A DNA stretch of 62,679 nt from Alphaproteobacteria bacterium (GCA_021325525.1 JAJPHB010000046.1:1-62679), one strand, 5' to 3'; positions 33,543 through 42,287 are shown, counted from the first letter of the stretch. A program made the numbers and translations. The notes: generated by a model not told the origin, from the letters alone.

Positions 33543-34340
33543 TCACTCCGCGGCGTAATCCGGCTCCTCCTCGTCGAGGATGCGCGTCAGCTCGGCGAAA
33601 TGCGCCTCGGAGAAATTCGGGTATTCGAGCCATTGCCGGCAGGTGAGGCGCGCCGTCTCGTCGGAGAGGCGCTTCAGCCGCTTGCCGGTGGACATGGCGA
33701 GCACCTGGTTCTCGCAGGCCTTTTCGAGATAGTAGAGCTCATCGAAGGCGTGCGCGACGGAAGGGCCGATCACCATGACGCCGTGATTGGCCATCATCAG
33801 CACCGCGGCGTTCTCGTCGGCGAAGGCGGCGCAGATGCGCTCGGCCTCGTCGGTGCTGAGCGCCATGCCGTTGAAATCGTCGTCATAGATGATGCGCCCG
33901 AAGAAGCGGGCGGCGTTCTGGCTCACCATTTCGAGGCGGCCCTCCTCGAGGCTGGTCAGCGCCGTGGTATAGGGCATATGCGTGTGCAGCACGCAGCGCG
34001 CCCGCGGGATCATCCGGTGAATGGCCGAGTGGAGATAATAGGCCGTCGGATCGAGCGTGCCCTCGCCGGCGAGAACGCGGCCGTCGACATCGAGCATCAG
34101 GATGTCGCGCGCCCGCAGCTTCGACCAGTGCCGGCCCGCGGGGTTCATCAGGAACTCGCGGCCGTCCGCGGCGACGGCGAGGCTGTAGTGGTTGGCGATT
34201 GCCTCGTGGAAGCCGAGGCGCGCGCTCCAGCGGAAGGCGACGGCGAGATCGCGCCGGCCGCGGCGCACATGCTCGGGAAGCCGGCCCAGTGATGTCCGCG
34301 CTGCGCTCCGTTCTGGAACCGTCGTCTCGATCATCGTCAT
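33543..34340 (-). CDS. Class II aldolase/adducin family protein
   Basis: 265-aa zinc-dependent aldolase-fold protein. Metal histidines are seen in LHTHMPYTTAL (H-x-H) and MMANHGVMVIG; the N-terminal RRDLAVAFRWSARLGFHEAI helix is typical of the adducin-like branch. Enzymes here cleave or epimerise sugar phosphates or decarboxylate small acids. It is the first gene of the run into the ABC transporter (80-base gap). No substrate can be assigned. Alternative starts (two Met codons in the first three residues) differ by two codons. Confidence 0.85.
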   Translation of the reverse strand: MTMIETTVPERSAARTSLGRLPEHVRRGRRDLAVAFRWSARLGFHEAIANHYSLAVAADGREFLMNPAGRHWSKLRARDILMLDVDGRVLAGEGTLDPTAYYLHSAIHRMIPRARCVLHTHMPYTTALTSLEEGRLEMVSQNAARFFGRIIYDDDFNGMALSTDEAERICAAFADENAAVLMMANHGVMVIGPSVAHAFDELYYLEKACENQVLAMSTGKRLKRLSDETARLTCRQWLEYPNFSEAHFAELTRILDEEEPDYAAE

Positions 34341-34405
34341 GGCGTCAACCTCGACTCCTTGCGGTTCGGACGTGAAGCATCATTCGAAGGCCGTGCCGAC
34401 CGGAA

Positions 34406-34426
34406 TTGTCCACAACATCCGGACAA
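34406..34426. promoter_or_regulatory. Palindromic operator candidate before the aldolase/ABC operon
   Basis: TTGTCC (34406-34411) and GGACAA (34421-34426) form a 6-base inverted repeat with 9-base spacing. The left half also reads TTGT-CC-ACAA, the symmetric core typical of FadR-type GntR regulators. It lies about 65 bases upstream of the aldolase start, a fitting operator position. No GntR gene is in the window. Confidence 0.3.
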
Positions 34427-34513
34427 CGAAGTCTGATCTCCTCCTCGGCCGTATTCAAGCCGCTCCATCCGCGGCGCCGGGCGGAGCGAGGCGCGGTTGA
34501 ATGACGAAGAATT

Positions 34514-34574
34514 CGTCATGGCGGGCAGAGCGAAGCCATCCAGTTCGGCAGAGGCACGTCTGGATCGCCACGTC
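34514..34574 (+). repeat. Interspersed CGTCATGGCG...GCCATCCAG element, copy 1
   Basis: CGTCATGGCG, GCGAAGCCATCCAG and TGGATCGCCACGTC follow one another here in the 276-base gap between the aldolase and the hydratase genes. The same order recurs at 41222-41304. The element is non-coding here and resembles the short intergenic repeats scattered through many alphaproteobacterial genomes. Confidence 0.65.
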
Positions 34575-34616
34575 CGAAGCCCGTCCACGGGCCGGCCTCA
34601 TCCGGCTCGCTCCCTC

Positions 34617-35405
34617 TCATCGTCCCTTCCACACGGGCGCCCGCTTCTCGGCGAAGGCGCGCGCCCCCTCGCGCTGGTCCTCGCTCGAATAGAGGCGATC
34701 GACCGTCAGCAGTTGACGCTGCGTCACGCGGGCGAGCGCCTCGGCGACGGACCGCCCTTCGCTGTCGCGCGCCGTCTCCTTGATCGCGGCGAAGACGAGC
34801 GGCGGCCCGGCGGCCAGCGTCGCGGCGATAGCCCGGGCCCGCTCCATCAAGGCCGCTGCCGGCACGATCTCGTTGACGAGGCCCCAGCGCCGCGCTTCCT
34901 CCGCATCCATCCACCGTCCGGTGAAGAGCAGCTCCATCGCGACGTGATACGGAATGCGGCGCGGCAATTTGATCGTCGCCGCATCGGCGAGCGTGCCGGA
35001 TTTGATCTCGGGCACGGCGAAGCGGGCGTGGTCGGCGGCGATGATGAGGTCGGCCGAGAGGGCGAGCTCGAAGCCGCCGCCGACGGCCATGCCGTTGACC
35101 GCAGCGATGACCGGCTTGTTGAGGCCGGGAAGCTGCTGCAGGCCGCCGAAGCCGCCGACGCCGTAATCGGCATCGGGCGGCTCGCCCGCCGCCGCCGCTT
35201 TGAGGTCCCAGCCGGCGGAGAAGAATTTGTCGCCGCCGCCGGTGACGATGGCGACGCGGAGCGCCGGATCGTCGCGGAACTCGGCGAAGATGCCGCCCAT
35301 GATGCGGCTCGTCGCGGCATCGATCGCATTCGCCTTGGGGCGATCGAGAACGACTTCGAGCACGGCGCCGTCGCGGACGACGCGCAAGGGGCCTTGGTCA
35401 GGCAT
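34617..35405 (-). CDS. CaiD-like enoyl-CoA hydratase (carnitinyl-CoA dehydratase)
   Basis: 262-aa crotonase-fold enzyme. The oxyanion-hole segments are FFSAGWDLKA and NGMAVGGGFELALS, with one catalytic Glu in GGGFE and a second in VPEIKSG. The following stretch KLPRRIPYHVAMELLFTGR and DAEEARRWGLVNEIV is close to CaiD, which interconverts crotonobetainyl-CoA and carnitinyl-CoA. The start at 35405 overlaps the CoA ligase stop by 8 bases. It is the last gene of the operon that begins with the BKACE enzyme and would hydrate the product of the neighbouring acyl-CoA dehydrogenase. Confidence 0.82.
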   Translation of the reverse strand: MPDQGPLRVVRDGAVLEVVLDRPKANAIDAATSRIMGGIFAEFRDDPALRVAIVTGGGDKFFSAGWDLKAAAAGEPPDADYGVGGFGGLQQLPGLNKPVIAAVNGMAVGGGFELALSADLIIAADHARFAVPEIKSGTLADAATIKLPRRIPYHVAMELLFTGRWMDAEEARRWGLVNEIVPAAALMERARAIAATLAAGPPLVFAAIKETARDSEGRSVAEALARVTQRQLLTVDRLYSSEDQREGARAFAEKRAPVWKGR

Positions 35406-37479
35406 CGGTGGCTCCATCGGCGAGGCGGATGAGCGCGTCGGCGACCACGGCGCCCTCGCCCTTCCGCCGGACGATCAGCGGGTTGATCTCGCACTCGATC
35501 AGCCGGTCGGCATTGTCGAGCACGAAGGATTGGAGGGCGAGAACCGCCGCGATCGCCGCCTCGACGTCGCCGGCCGGCTGTCCGCGATAGCCGTCGAGAA
35601 GACGCGCGACGGCGAGGGCGCGCAAAGCCTCTTCGATCTCTTGCCGGCTCGCCCGCGGGACAAGAGGACGGCTGTCGGCGAGGATCTCGGTGAAGACGCC
35701 GCCGGCGCCGATGAGAAGGTGGAGGCCGATAACCGGGTCCCGCCGCGCGCCGATGATGAGCTCGGCCACGGCGCCCTCGACCATGCGCTCGACCAGCACC
35801 GCCTCGCCGAGCGGCAGCAGCGCCGCAACGGCGTCGCCGACCGCGGCGGCGTCGCCGAGGCCGAGCCGGACGCCGCCTATCTCCGTCTTGTGCGCGGTCC
35901 GCGCGCCCGCCGCCTTGACCGCGACCGGAAAGCCGAGCGCGGCGGCCGCCGTCATCGCCGCCTCCGCCGTCGCCGCGAGGCGCCCCTCCGGGATGGCGAG
36001 ACCGTAGCCGGCAAGGGCGCGCTTTCCTTCCCGTTCGGAGAGGCTGCGGATGCCGGCGCCGCGAAGCGGCGGCGTCGCGGCGAAGGTGGCGGCTTGCGCG
36101 TCTACTGCTTCGCCCGCATCCGCCGCCGCTTCAATGGCGGCGAGCGCGTCCTCGATGCCGCAAAGCGGCGCGATGCCGGCGGTCATCAGCATCTCGGCGC
36201 GCTCCTCCGGCATGGTCTCCGGCAGCGAAGCCAGCACGGCCGCGCGCCGCCCGCTGCGCCGTGCCGCCGCGATGAGGGCTGCCGCCGAGATGAGCCAATC
36301 CCTGTCATCGCAGGCGGGACGCCTCGGGAAATCGAGGATGAGGCAGGTCAAGGCGTAATCCGCCGCCATCATCGCGGCGAAGGTCTCGGTGAGGGCCGCT
36401 TCATCGCCCCAGATGAAGCTGTGGTAGTCGAGCGGGTTGGAGATGGCGACGAGCTCGGGGAGGATCGCCGCGAGGCGCGCCGCGGCGGCCTCGGAGGGCG
36501 CGCGGAAGCGCAGCCTCCGCCCCTCCGCCGCATCGGCGATGAGCGCGGCTTCACCGCCCGAGCAGCTCATCGAGGCGATGTCGCGCCCGGGAAGGGGTCC
36601 ATGCACATGGAGGAGCTTCAGCGTCTCGATGAGCGCAGCGAGCGAGGGCACGCGGACGATGCCGATCTTGCGCAAATAGGCGTCCATCGCGGCATCGGCG
36701 CCGGCGAGCGCCGCCGTGTGGCTGATGGCGAGCTGGGCGCCGGCCGCGGAGCGCCCGGTCTTGAGCGCGACGATGGGAACGCCGCGCTCGCGCGCCCGCG
36801 CCGCCGCCCGCGCGACGCCCGCGGCATCGTCGAGGCCTTCGAGATGAAGGCCGATCGCCGTCACGCGCTCGTCCTCGAGCAAAGCCTCGATGACGGCCGC
36901 GGCGCCGATCGCCGCCTGGTTGCCGAGCGTGACGAGATAGGCGATGGGCAGCGCCCGCCGCTGCATGGTGAGATTGAGCCCGATATTGCCGGATTGCGTG
37001 ACGATGGCGACGCCGCGGGAGACGCGTTTGCCGCCATGCTGGTCCGGCCAGAGCAGGGCGCCGTCGGCATAGTTGATGAAGCCGTGGCAATTCGGGCCGA
37101 AGAACGGCATCGCGCCGGCGGCGGCGGCGAGGCGGTCCTGAAGCGCGCGTCCTCCGGCTCCCGCCTCGGCGAAGCCCGAGGCATAAGCGACGGCGCCGCC
37201 GGCCCCGCGCGCCGCGAGCGCGCCCATGACTTCGATGCTGTCATGGCGGTTGATGCCGAGGAAGGCGGCATCGGGCGCCGCGGGGAGCGCCGCGACCGAA
37301 GGATAGGCCCGCCGCCCTTCGACCTCCGCGGCGCGCGGATGGACGGGCCAGATCTCGCCCGCATAGCCGAGCCTGTCGAGCTGCGCCACGACGGCGCCCG
37401 CCGCCTTGCCGCCGATGACGGCGATGGAGCGCGGGCGAAGCAGCCGCCGCAGCGAGGGGGATGCGCCGGGCGCCGCCAC
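35398..37479 (-). CDS. NDP-forming acyl-CoA ligase (CoA-binding plus ATP-grasp)
   Basis: 693-aa acetyl-CoA-synthetase (ADP-forming)-type enzyme. The N-terminal CoA-binding Rossmann domain starts LLRPRSIAVIGG. The phosphohistidine domain contains FFGPNCHGFINY and VAIVTQSGNIG. The C-terminal ATP-grasp half includes GFPVAVKAAGARTAHKTEIGG and ECEINPLIV. The start is taken as GTG at 37479, 5 bases after the dehydrogenase stop, with GGAGGG upstream. In this operon it probably activates gamma-butyrobetaine or carnitine to its CoA ester, a job done in enterobacteria by the unrelated CaiC and CaiB. Confidence 0.85.
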   Translation of the reverse strand: MAAPGASPSLRRLLRPRSIAVIGGKAAGAVVAQLDRLGYAGEIWPVHPRAAEVEGRRAYPSVAALPAAPDAAFLGINRHDSIEVMGALAARGAGGAVAYASGFAEAGAGGRALQDRLAAAAGAMPFFGPNCHGFINYADGALLWPDQHGGKRVSRGVAIVTQSGNIGLNLTMQRRALPIAYLVTLGNQAAIGAAAVIEALLEDERVTAIGLHLEGLDDAAGVARAAARARERGVPIVALKTGRSAAGAQLAISHTAALAGADAAMDAYLRKIGIVRVPSLAALIETLKLLHVHGPLPGRDIASMSCSGGEAALIADAAEGRRLRFRAPSEAAAARLAAILPELVAISNPLDYHSFIWGDEAALTETFAAMMAADYALTCLILDFPRRPACDDRDWLISAAALIAAARRSGRRAAVLASLPETMPEERAEMLMTAGIAPLCGIEDALAAIEAAADAGEAVDAQAATFAATPPLRGAGIRSLSEREGKRALAGYGLAIPEGRLAATAEAAMTAAAALGFPVAVKAAGARTAHKTEIGGVRLGLGDAAAVGDAVAALLPLGEAVLVERMVEGAVAELIIGARRDPVIGLHLLIGAGGVFTEILADSRPLVPRASRQEIEEALRALAVARLLDGYRGQPAGDVEAAIAAVLALQSFVLDNADRLIECEINPLIVRRKGEGAVVADALIRLADGATDA

Positions 37480-37483
37480 CTCG

Positions 37484-38644
37484 TCACCCTCCGAGCGGCC
37501 GCAGGAGGTCGCGCGAGATGATGTGGCGCTGGATCTCGCTCGTGCCCTCCCAGATGCGCTCGACCCGCGCATCGCGCCACAGCCGTTCGAGCGGCAGGTC
37601 CTCCATCAGCCCCATGCCGCCATAGATCTGCAGCGCCGCATCCGTCACCCGCGCCAGCATCTCCGAGGCGAAGAGCTTCGCCTCGGCGATCGGCCGGTCG
37701 GCCTTGCGCCCCTGATCGAGCTGCCAGGCGGCGGCGAGGGTCAGGTAGTCGGCGGCGTCGATCTCGGTGCTCATATCGGCGAGCTTGAAGGAGACGCCCT
37801 GGAACTTGCCGATCTGCTGCCCGAATTGCCGGCGCTCGACGGCGTAGCGTAGGGCGAGGTCGAAGGCGCGGCGGGCGCGGCCGACGCACATCGCGGCGAC
37901 GGTAAGGCGGGTCGCATGCAGCCAGGCATTGGCGAGCGCGAAGCCTTCGCCTTCGCCGCCCAGCATTTGCGAGGCCGGCACGCGGCAATCGCTGAAGCTC
38001 AGGATGCAGTTGTGGTAGCCGCGGTGCGACACGGCGTTGTAGCCGGGTCTGATCTCGAAGCCGGGCGTGCCGCGGTCGACGAGAAAGCAGCTGATGCGCT
38101 TCTTGCGGCCGCTTCGCGTCTCTTCCTCGCCGGTCGCGGCGAAGAGGATGACGAAATCGGCGATGTCGGCATGGCTGATGAAATGCTTGGTGCCGTTGAT
38201 GACCCAGTCGCCGCCCGCCTGGCGCGCCGTGCAGCTCATGCCGCGCACATCCGATCCGGCGCCGGGCTCGGTCATGGCGAGCGCGTCGATCTTGTCGCCG
38301 CGCGTCGCCGGGAGGAGATAGCGTTCGCGCTGCTCGCCCTCGCAGGCACAGAGGATGTTCGAGGGCCGGCCCCACCAGACGGTGAGGGCCATGGCGGCGC
38401 GGCCGAGCTCGCGTTCGAGCAGCGTGAAGCCGAGATGGTCGAGGCCGCCGCCGCCGAATTCCTGCGGAATGTTCGGCGCGTAGAAGCCGAGGGCGATGAC
38501 CTTGCGCTGGATCTCGCGGCCGAGCTCGCGCGGCACGAAGCCTCTCCGCTCCACCTCCGCCTCCAAGGGATAGAGCTCGTCCTCGACGAAGCGGCGGACG
38601 GTGTCGACGACGAGCTGCTGCTCCTGCGAGAGGCCGAAATCCAT
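37484..38644 (-). CDS. Acyl-CoA dehydrogenase (candidate gamma-butyrobetainyl-CoA dehydrogenase)
   Basis: 386-aa FAD enzyme of normal family length. FAD/substrate stretches are MTEPGAGSDVRGM and NGTKHFISHADIADF; the C-terminal signature is IYGGMGLMEDLPLERLWRD, then ERIWEGTSEIQRHIISR. It would oxidise an acyl-CoA to the 2,3-enoyl-CoA, handing electrons to ETF. Placed between a CoA ligase and a CaiD-like hydratase, the expected substrate is gamma-butyrobetainyl-CoA, giving crotonobetainyl-CoA. The start at 38644 (MDFGLSQEQ) is standard for the family. Confidence 0.88.
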   Translation of the reverse strand: MDFGLSQEQQLVVDTVRRFVEDELYPLEAEVERRGFVPRELGREIQRKVIALGFYAPNIPQEFGGGGLDHLGFTLLERELGRAAMALTVWWGRPSNILCACEGEQRERYLLPATRGDKIDALAMTEPGAGSDVRGMSCTARQAGGDWVINGTKHFISHADIADFVILFAATGEEETRSGRKKRISCFLVDRGTPGFEIRPGYNAVSHRGYHNCILSFSDCRVPASQMLGGEGEGFALANAWLHATRLTVAAMCVGRARRAFDLALRYAVERRQFGQQIGKFQGVSFKLADMSTEIDAADYLTLAAAWQLDQGRKADRPIAEAKLFASEMLARVTDAALQIYGGMGLMEDLPLERLWRDARVERIWEGTSEIQRHIISRDLLRPLGG

Positions 38645-38654
38645 TGGTCGTCGC

Positions 38655-40145
38655 CTATCCCGCGAGCGGCGCCAGCGCGATCTTGCGGCCGGCCTCGCGC
38701 GGCCGCGGCAGATGGTGCTGCGCCGCGACGAGGCGGGCGAGGGCCGCCTGGATGTCGGCCCGCGCCGGGCAGGCGCGGCTCGCCTTGGCGTCGACATGGA
38801 GCTGCATCTGCTCGGCGGTGGCGAGCAGCGTTCCGTCCTCCGTCCGCCACAGCGAATGGAAGAGATGGATGCGCTTCTCGTCGGCTCCGAGCACCTGCGT
38901 CGTCACATGAATGGCTTCGCCGACCGCGACCTCGCGGCGGTGCACGAGATGCGTCTCCACCGTGTAGTAGCCGAGCCCGGCGGCCTGATAGGCGGCATCG
39001 ACCCCGACGAGACGGAAGAGCGCGTCCGTGGCGTAGCCCACGACTTGGAGATAGCGGCTCTCCGTCATGTGGCCGTTGTAGTCGATCCAGCCCGGCTCGA
39101 CCCGCGTCTCGTGCAGGCGGAGCGGCTGCGCGAGATCCGGTGCCGCCGGCCTCCCGCCGGAAGCCTCGGCGTAAAGCGCCTCTTCATAGGCTTTCAGCAC
39201 CGAGCCGCCCGCGAAATCCTGCGCGCGCAACCCTTGCAGGATGGCGACGAGGCAATCATCGCGCAGGCGCTCCAGCCCCCGGATCGAGGCCGAGCCCGCC
39301 TGCGCGTCCGATTGCTCGACGATCTTGCCGAGAAGCGCGTCGTCGAGCTCCGGCACCTCCATGAGCTTCGTCCACGGCCATTTCAGCGCCGGCCCGAACT
39401 GCGCCATGAAGTGGCGCATGCCCGCTTCGCCGCCGGCGATGCGGTAGATGAGGAAGGTGCCCATGAAGGCCCAGCGCAGACCCGGCCCGAAGCGGATCGC
39501 GTCGTCGATCTCGGCGGCGGTCGCGACATCGTCATGGACGAGCCACAGCGACTCGCGCCAGAGCGCCTCCATCAGGCGGTCGGCGATGAAGCCGTCGATC
39601 TCCTTGCGCAGGCGCAGCGGATGCATGCCGAGCGAGCGGTAGAAGGCGGCGGCGCGATCCGTTGTCGCCTCGCTCGTCCGCGCCCCGCCGCAAATCTCGA
39701 CGAGCGGCATGAGGTAGACGGGGTTGAAGGGGTGGCCAACGACGAAGCGCTCGGGATGCGCCATCGCCGCCTGCAGGCGCGAGGGCAGCAGCCCCGAGGT
39801 CGATGAGGCGATGACGATCTCGGGCCGCGCCGCGCGGTCCGCCCGCGCCAGCAGCGCCGTTTTCAGCGCCTCCTGCTCGGGCAGGCTTTCCTGGATGAAA
39901 TCGGCGCCTTCCGCCGCCGCCTCGATCTCGCGCACGATGCGGATGCGTCCCGCCGGGCGCAGCGGCGCCAGGGTCAGGCGGCTCAAAGCGCGGCGGGCAT
40001 TCTCCAGCACCTCGCCGATCTTGCGTTCGGCCTCGGGATCGGGATCGCAGACGACGACGTCGCGGCCGTTGAGCGCGCAGCGCGCGGCCCAGCCCGCGCC
40101 GATGACGCCGCCGCCCAGAAGCCCGACGGTCCTGACGCGCTCCAT
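38655..40145 (-). CDS. L-carnitine dehydrogenase fused to betainyl-CoA thioesterase
   Basis: 496-aa fusion. Residues 1-320 are a 3-hydroxyacyl-CoA-dehydrogenase-like NAD enzyme (GLLGGGVIGAGW near residue 8, SSTSGLLPSRLQ, GHPFNPVYLMPLVEICGG), as in L-carnitine dehydrogenase, which makes 3-dehydrocarnitine. Residues 340-496 are a hotdog thioesterase (WIDYNGHMTESRYL, with its Asp and the conserved NGHM). This equals CdhA plus CdhB in one chain, a form known in rhizobia. The thioesterase half would release glycine betaine from betainyl-CoA. GGAGAGG precedes two adjacent ATGs; I use the second. It follows the BKACE gene by 17 bases. Confidence 0.9.
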   Translation of the reverse strand: MERVRTVGLLGGGVIGAGWAARCALNGRDVVVCDPDPEAERKIGEVLENARRALSRLTLAPLRPAGRIRIVREIEAAAEGADFIQESLPEQEALKTALLARADRAARPEIVIASSTSGLLPSRLQAAMAHPERFVVGHPFNPVYLMPLVEICGGARTSEATTDRAAAFYRSLGMHPLRLRKEIDGFIADRLMEALWRESLWLVHDDVATAAEIDDAIRFGPGLRWAFMGTFLIYRIAGGEAGMRHFMAQFGPALKWPWTKLMEVPELDDALLGKIVEQSDAQAGSASIRGLERLRDDCLVAILQGLRAQDFAGGSVLKAYEEALYAEASGGRPAAPDLAQPLRLHETRVEPGWIDYNGHMTESRYLQVVGYATDALFRLVGVDAAYQAAGLGYYTVETHLVHRREVAVGEAIHVTTQVLGADEKRIHLFHSLWRTEDGTLLATAEQMQLHVDAKASRACPARADIQAALARLVAAQHHLPRPREAGRKIALAPLAG

Positions 40146-40162
40146 CATCCTCTCCGTCCCGC

Positions 40163-41059
40163 TCAGCGCCGCTCTCTCAGCTTCAGCTTCTGCCGCGCCT
40201 CCGCCGGTCCCACGATCCGCACATTCATCGCTTCGAGGATGGTGACCGCGCGCTCGACGAGGCCGCCATTCGAGGCGAGCACGCCTTTCGAGAGATAGAG
40301 ATTGTCCTCGAGGCCGACGCGGACATTGCCGCCGGCGAGCGCCGCCATGGCGACGTAAGGAAGCTGCATCCGGCTGATCGAGAATGCGGAGAAGACGGCG
40401 CCCGGCGGCAGCGCGTTCACCATCGCCATCAGCGTCGTCGGGTCGTCGGGGGCGCCGTACGGAATGCCCATGCAGAGCTGGACCATCAGCGGATCGTCGA
40501 TGAGCCCTTCGCGCAGCAGGTCCTTCACCAGGACGAGGTGGCCCGTATCGAAGACTTCGAGCTCGGGGCGGATGCCGAGGGCCTGGACGCGCCGCGCCAT
40601 GGCGCGCAGCGTGTCTGGCGTGTTCACCATGACGTAGTCGCCGCCGGCGGCGAAGTTCATCGAGCCGCAATCGAGCGTGCAGATCTCGGGAAGAATCTGC
40701 TCGACATGGGCGAGGCGCTCGCTCGCGCCCGCCATATCCGTGCCGGCGGCGTTCACCGGGAACGGCCGCTCGACATCGCCGAAGACGATGTCGCCGCCCA
40801 TTCCCGCCGTCAGGTTGATGACGACATCGGTGCCCGAGGAGCGGATGCGGTCCACCACCTCGGCATAGAGGCGCGGATCGCGCGCGCCCTTGCCGGTCGC
40901 GGGGTCGCGGACATGGATGTGGACGATGGCGGCGCCCGCCTTCGCCGCCTCGATGGCGGATTGGGCGATCTCCTTCGGCGTGACCGGCACCTTCTCCGAT
41001 TTGCCTGTCGTGTCGCCGGCGCCGGTCACGGCGCAGGTTATGAAGACGTCCCAGCGCAT
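40163..41059 (-). CDS. BKACE family dehydrocarnitine-cleaving enzyme (CdhC-like)
   Basis: 298-aa beta-keto-acid cleavage enzyme (DUF849). Zinc ligands are the HIH of [14 protein letters not shown] (H-x-H), and the family stretches [19 protein letters not shown] and [13 protein letters not shown] are intact. These enzymes condense a 3-keto acid with acetyl-CoA. With carnitine dehydrogenase next door, the expected reaction is 3-dehydrocarnitine plus acetyl-CoA to betainyl-CoA plus acetoacetate. It is the first gene of a five-gene minus-strand operon and is divergent from a CdhR-like regulator. Confidence 0.92.
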   Translation of the reverse strand: MRWDVFITCAVTGAGDTTGKSEKVPVTPKEIAQSAIEAAKAGAAIVHIHVRDPATGKGARDPRLYAEVVDRIRSSGTDVVINLTAGMGGDIVFGDVERPFPVNAAGTDMAGASERLAHVEQILPEICTLDCGSMNFAAGGDYVMVNTPDTLRAMARRVQALGIRPELEVFDTGHLVLVKDLLREGLIDDPLMVQLCMGIPYGAPDDPTTLMAMVNALPPGAVFSAFSISRMQLPYVAMAALAGGNVRVGLEDNLYLSKGVLASNGGLVERAVTILEAMNVRIVGPAEARQKLKLRERR

Positions 41060-41190
41060 CCTCTCCTCCCTTCCGCAGGGCCGCTTCTGCGGCGGCCTCG
41101 ATCCGCGGGGCGCGATCGGTCCAGGCGGAGGAGGCTAACGCACTCCGCTCTTCCCTGTTTGACGGAAACCGGCGAGACTTTGCAGAATAC

Positions 41191-41204
41191 GCCACCTTGG
41201 TGGC
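41191..41204. promoter_or_regulatory. Palindrome in the carnitine operon / regulator divergent region
   Basis: GCCACC-TT-GGTGGC, a 6-base perfect inverted repeat, sits 132 bases upstream of the BKACE start and just before the repeat element that leads into the AraC-type regulator. Its position fits an operator or activator site, but AraC-family sites are usually direct repeats, so assignment is weak. Confidence 0.25.
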
Positions 41205-41221
41205 CACACCGAATTGCGGGT

Positions 41222-41304
41222 CGTCATGGCGAGCGAAGCGAAGCCATCCAGCCTGCGCGCCGGACGCCATGGATCGCCGCGTCGCTCCGCTCCTCGCGAT
41301 GACG
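41222..41304 (+). repeat. Interspersed CGTCATGGCG...GCCATCCAG element, copy 2
   Basis: Begins CGTCATGGCGAGCGAAGCGA and ends CTCCTCGCGATGACG, so its ends are inverted repeats. GCGAAGCCATCCAG is shared with the copy at 34514. The ATG inside it (41226) is the only standard upstream start in frame with the regulator gene, so the element probably supplies that gene's first codons. Confidence 0.7.
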
Positions 41305-42287
41305 GGGGACTGGGCGACGCGCGTTGCACGACGACCCGTTCAGCCCCGACCGACAAGCCCGGGCATATCGCCTTCCTCCTCATTCCCGGCTTTTCGATGA
41401 TGGCCTTCGCCTCGGCGGTCGAGCCGCTGCGCGTCGCCAATCGCCTCGGCGGCGGCGGGCTCTATAGCTGGAGCATCCTCTCCGTCGATGGCGAGCCGGT
41501 CGCCGCCAGCAACGGCATGAAGATGGTGGCCGACGCCCGCGTCGCCGAGGCCGGGGCGCCGCGGCGCCTCGTCGTCTGCGCCGGCTTCGATCCGCAGCGC
41601 TATTTCACCGCCGGTTTGCGCGCCCAGCTCCGGCGCTTCGCGCGCGGCGGCGTCGCGCTCGGCGCCATGGACACCGGCAGCTTCTATCTCGCCTGGTCGG
41701 GGCTTCTCGACGGCTACCGCGCGACGACGCATTGGGAGAGCCTCGACAGCTTCCAGGAGGCGTTCCCGCGCATCCAGGTGACGGCGCATCTCTTCGAGAT
41801 GGACCGCAACCGCTTTACCTGCGCCGGCGGCACGGCGGCGCTCGATATGATGCTGCACATCATCCGCCTCGAGCACGGTCACCCGCTCGCCGCCGCCGTG
41901 TCGGAGCAATTCATCCACGCGCCGATCCGCGGCGCCGGCGAGGCGCAGCGCATGGCCCCGCCGGCGCGCCAGGGCGTCACCCATCGCAAGCTCGCCCGCG
42001 CCATTACCATGATGGAGCAGAATCTCGAAGAGCCGCTCTCCTGCGGCGCGATCGCAAAGGCGGCGGGACTCTCGGGGCGCCAGCTCGAACGCCTCTTCCG
42101 CGACCGCTTCCGGCAGACGCCGGCACGCTATTACCGCGGTCTCCGCCTGCAGCGGGCGCGCGCGCTGCTGCAATACAGCGAGCTGCCGATCATGAAGGTG
42201 GCGGTCGCCTGCGGGTTTTCCTCGCTCGCGCACTTCTCGCGCTGCTACCGACTCTGGGCGGGCAAGCCGCCGAGCGCGGAGCGGTGA
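41226..42287 (+). CDS. CdhR/GbdR-type AraC-family regulator with DJ-1/PfpI domain
   Basis: Transcription activator of the GlxA-like class. The DJ-1/PfpI sensor domain starts HIAFLLIPGFSMMAFASAVE and includes GAMDTGSFYLAWSGLLDGY. The AraC DNA-binding domain is C-terminal (PLSCGAIAKAAGLSGRQLER, FRQTPARYYRGLRLQRARAL). Close relatives regulate carnitine (CdhR) and dimethylglycine (GbdR) catabolism, and this gene is divergent from the carnitine operon, so that role is likely. The first 40 codons from ATG 41226 come from an interspersed repeat; true homology begins near 41358. The actual start is therefore uncertain and may be a rare codon. Confidence 0.85.
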   Translation: MASEAKPSSLRAGRHGSPRRSAPRDDGGLGDARCTTTRSAPTDKPGHIAFLLIPGFSMMAFASAVEPLRVANRLGGGGLYSWSILSVDGEPVAASNGMKMVADARVAEAGAPRRLVVCAGFDPQRYFTAGLRAQLRRFARGGVALGAMDTGSFYLAWSGLLDGYRATTHWESLDSFQEAFPRIQVTAHLFEMDRNRFTCAGGTAALDMMLHIIRLEHGHPLAAAVSEQFIHAPIRGAGEAQRMAPPARQGVTHRKLARAITMMEQNLEEPLSCGAIAKAAGLSGRQLERLFRDRFRQTPARYYRGLRLQRARALLQYSELPIMKVAVACGFSSLAHFSRCYRLWAGKPPSAER

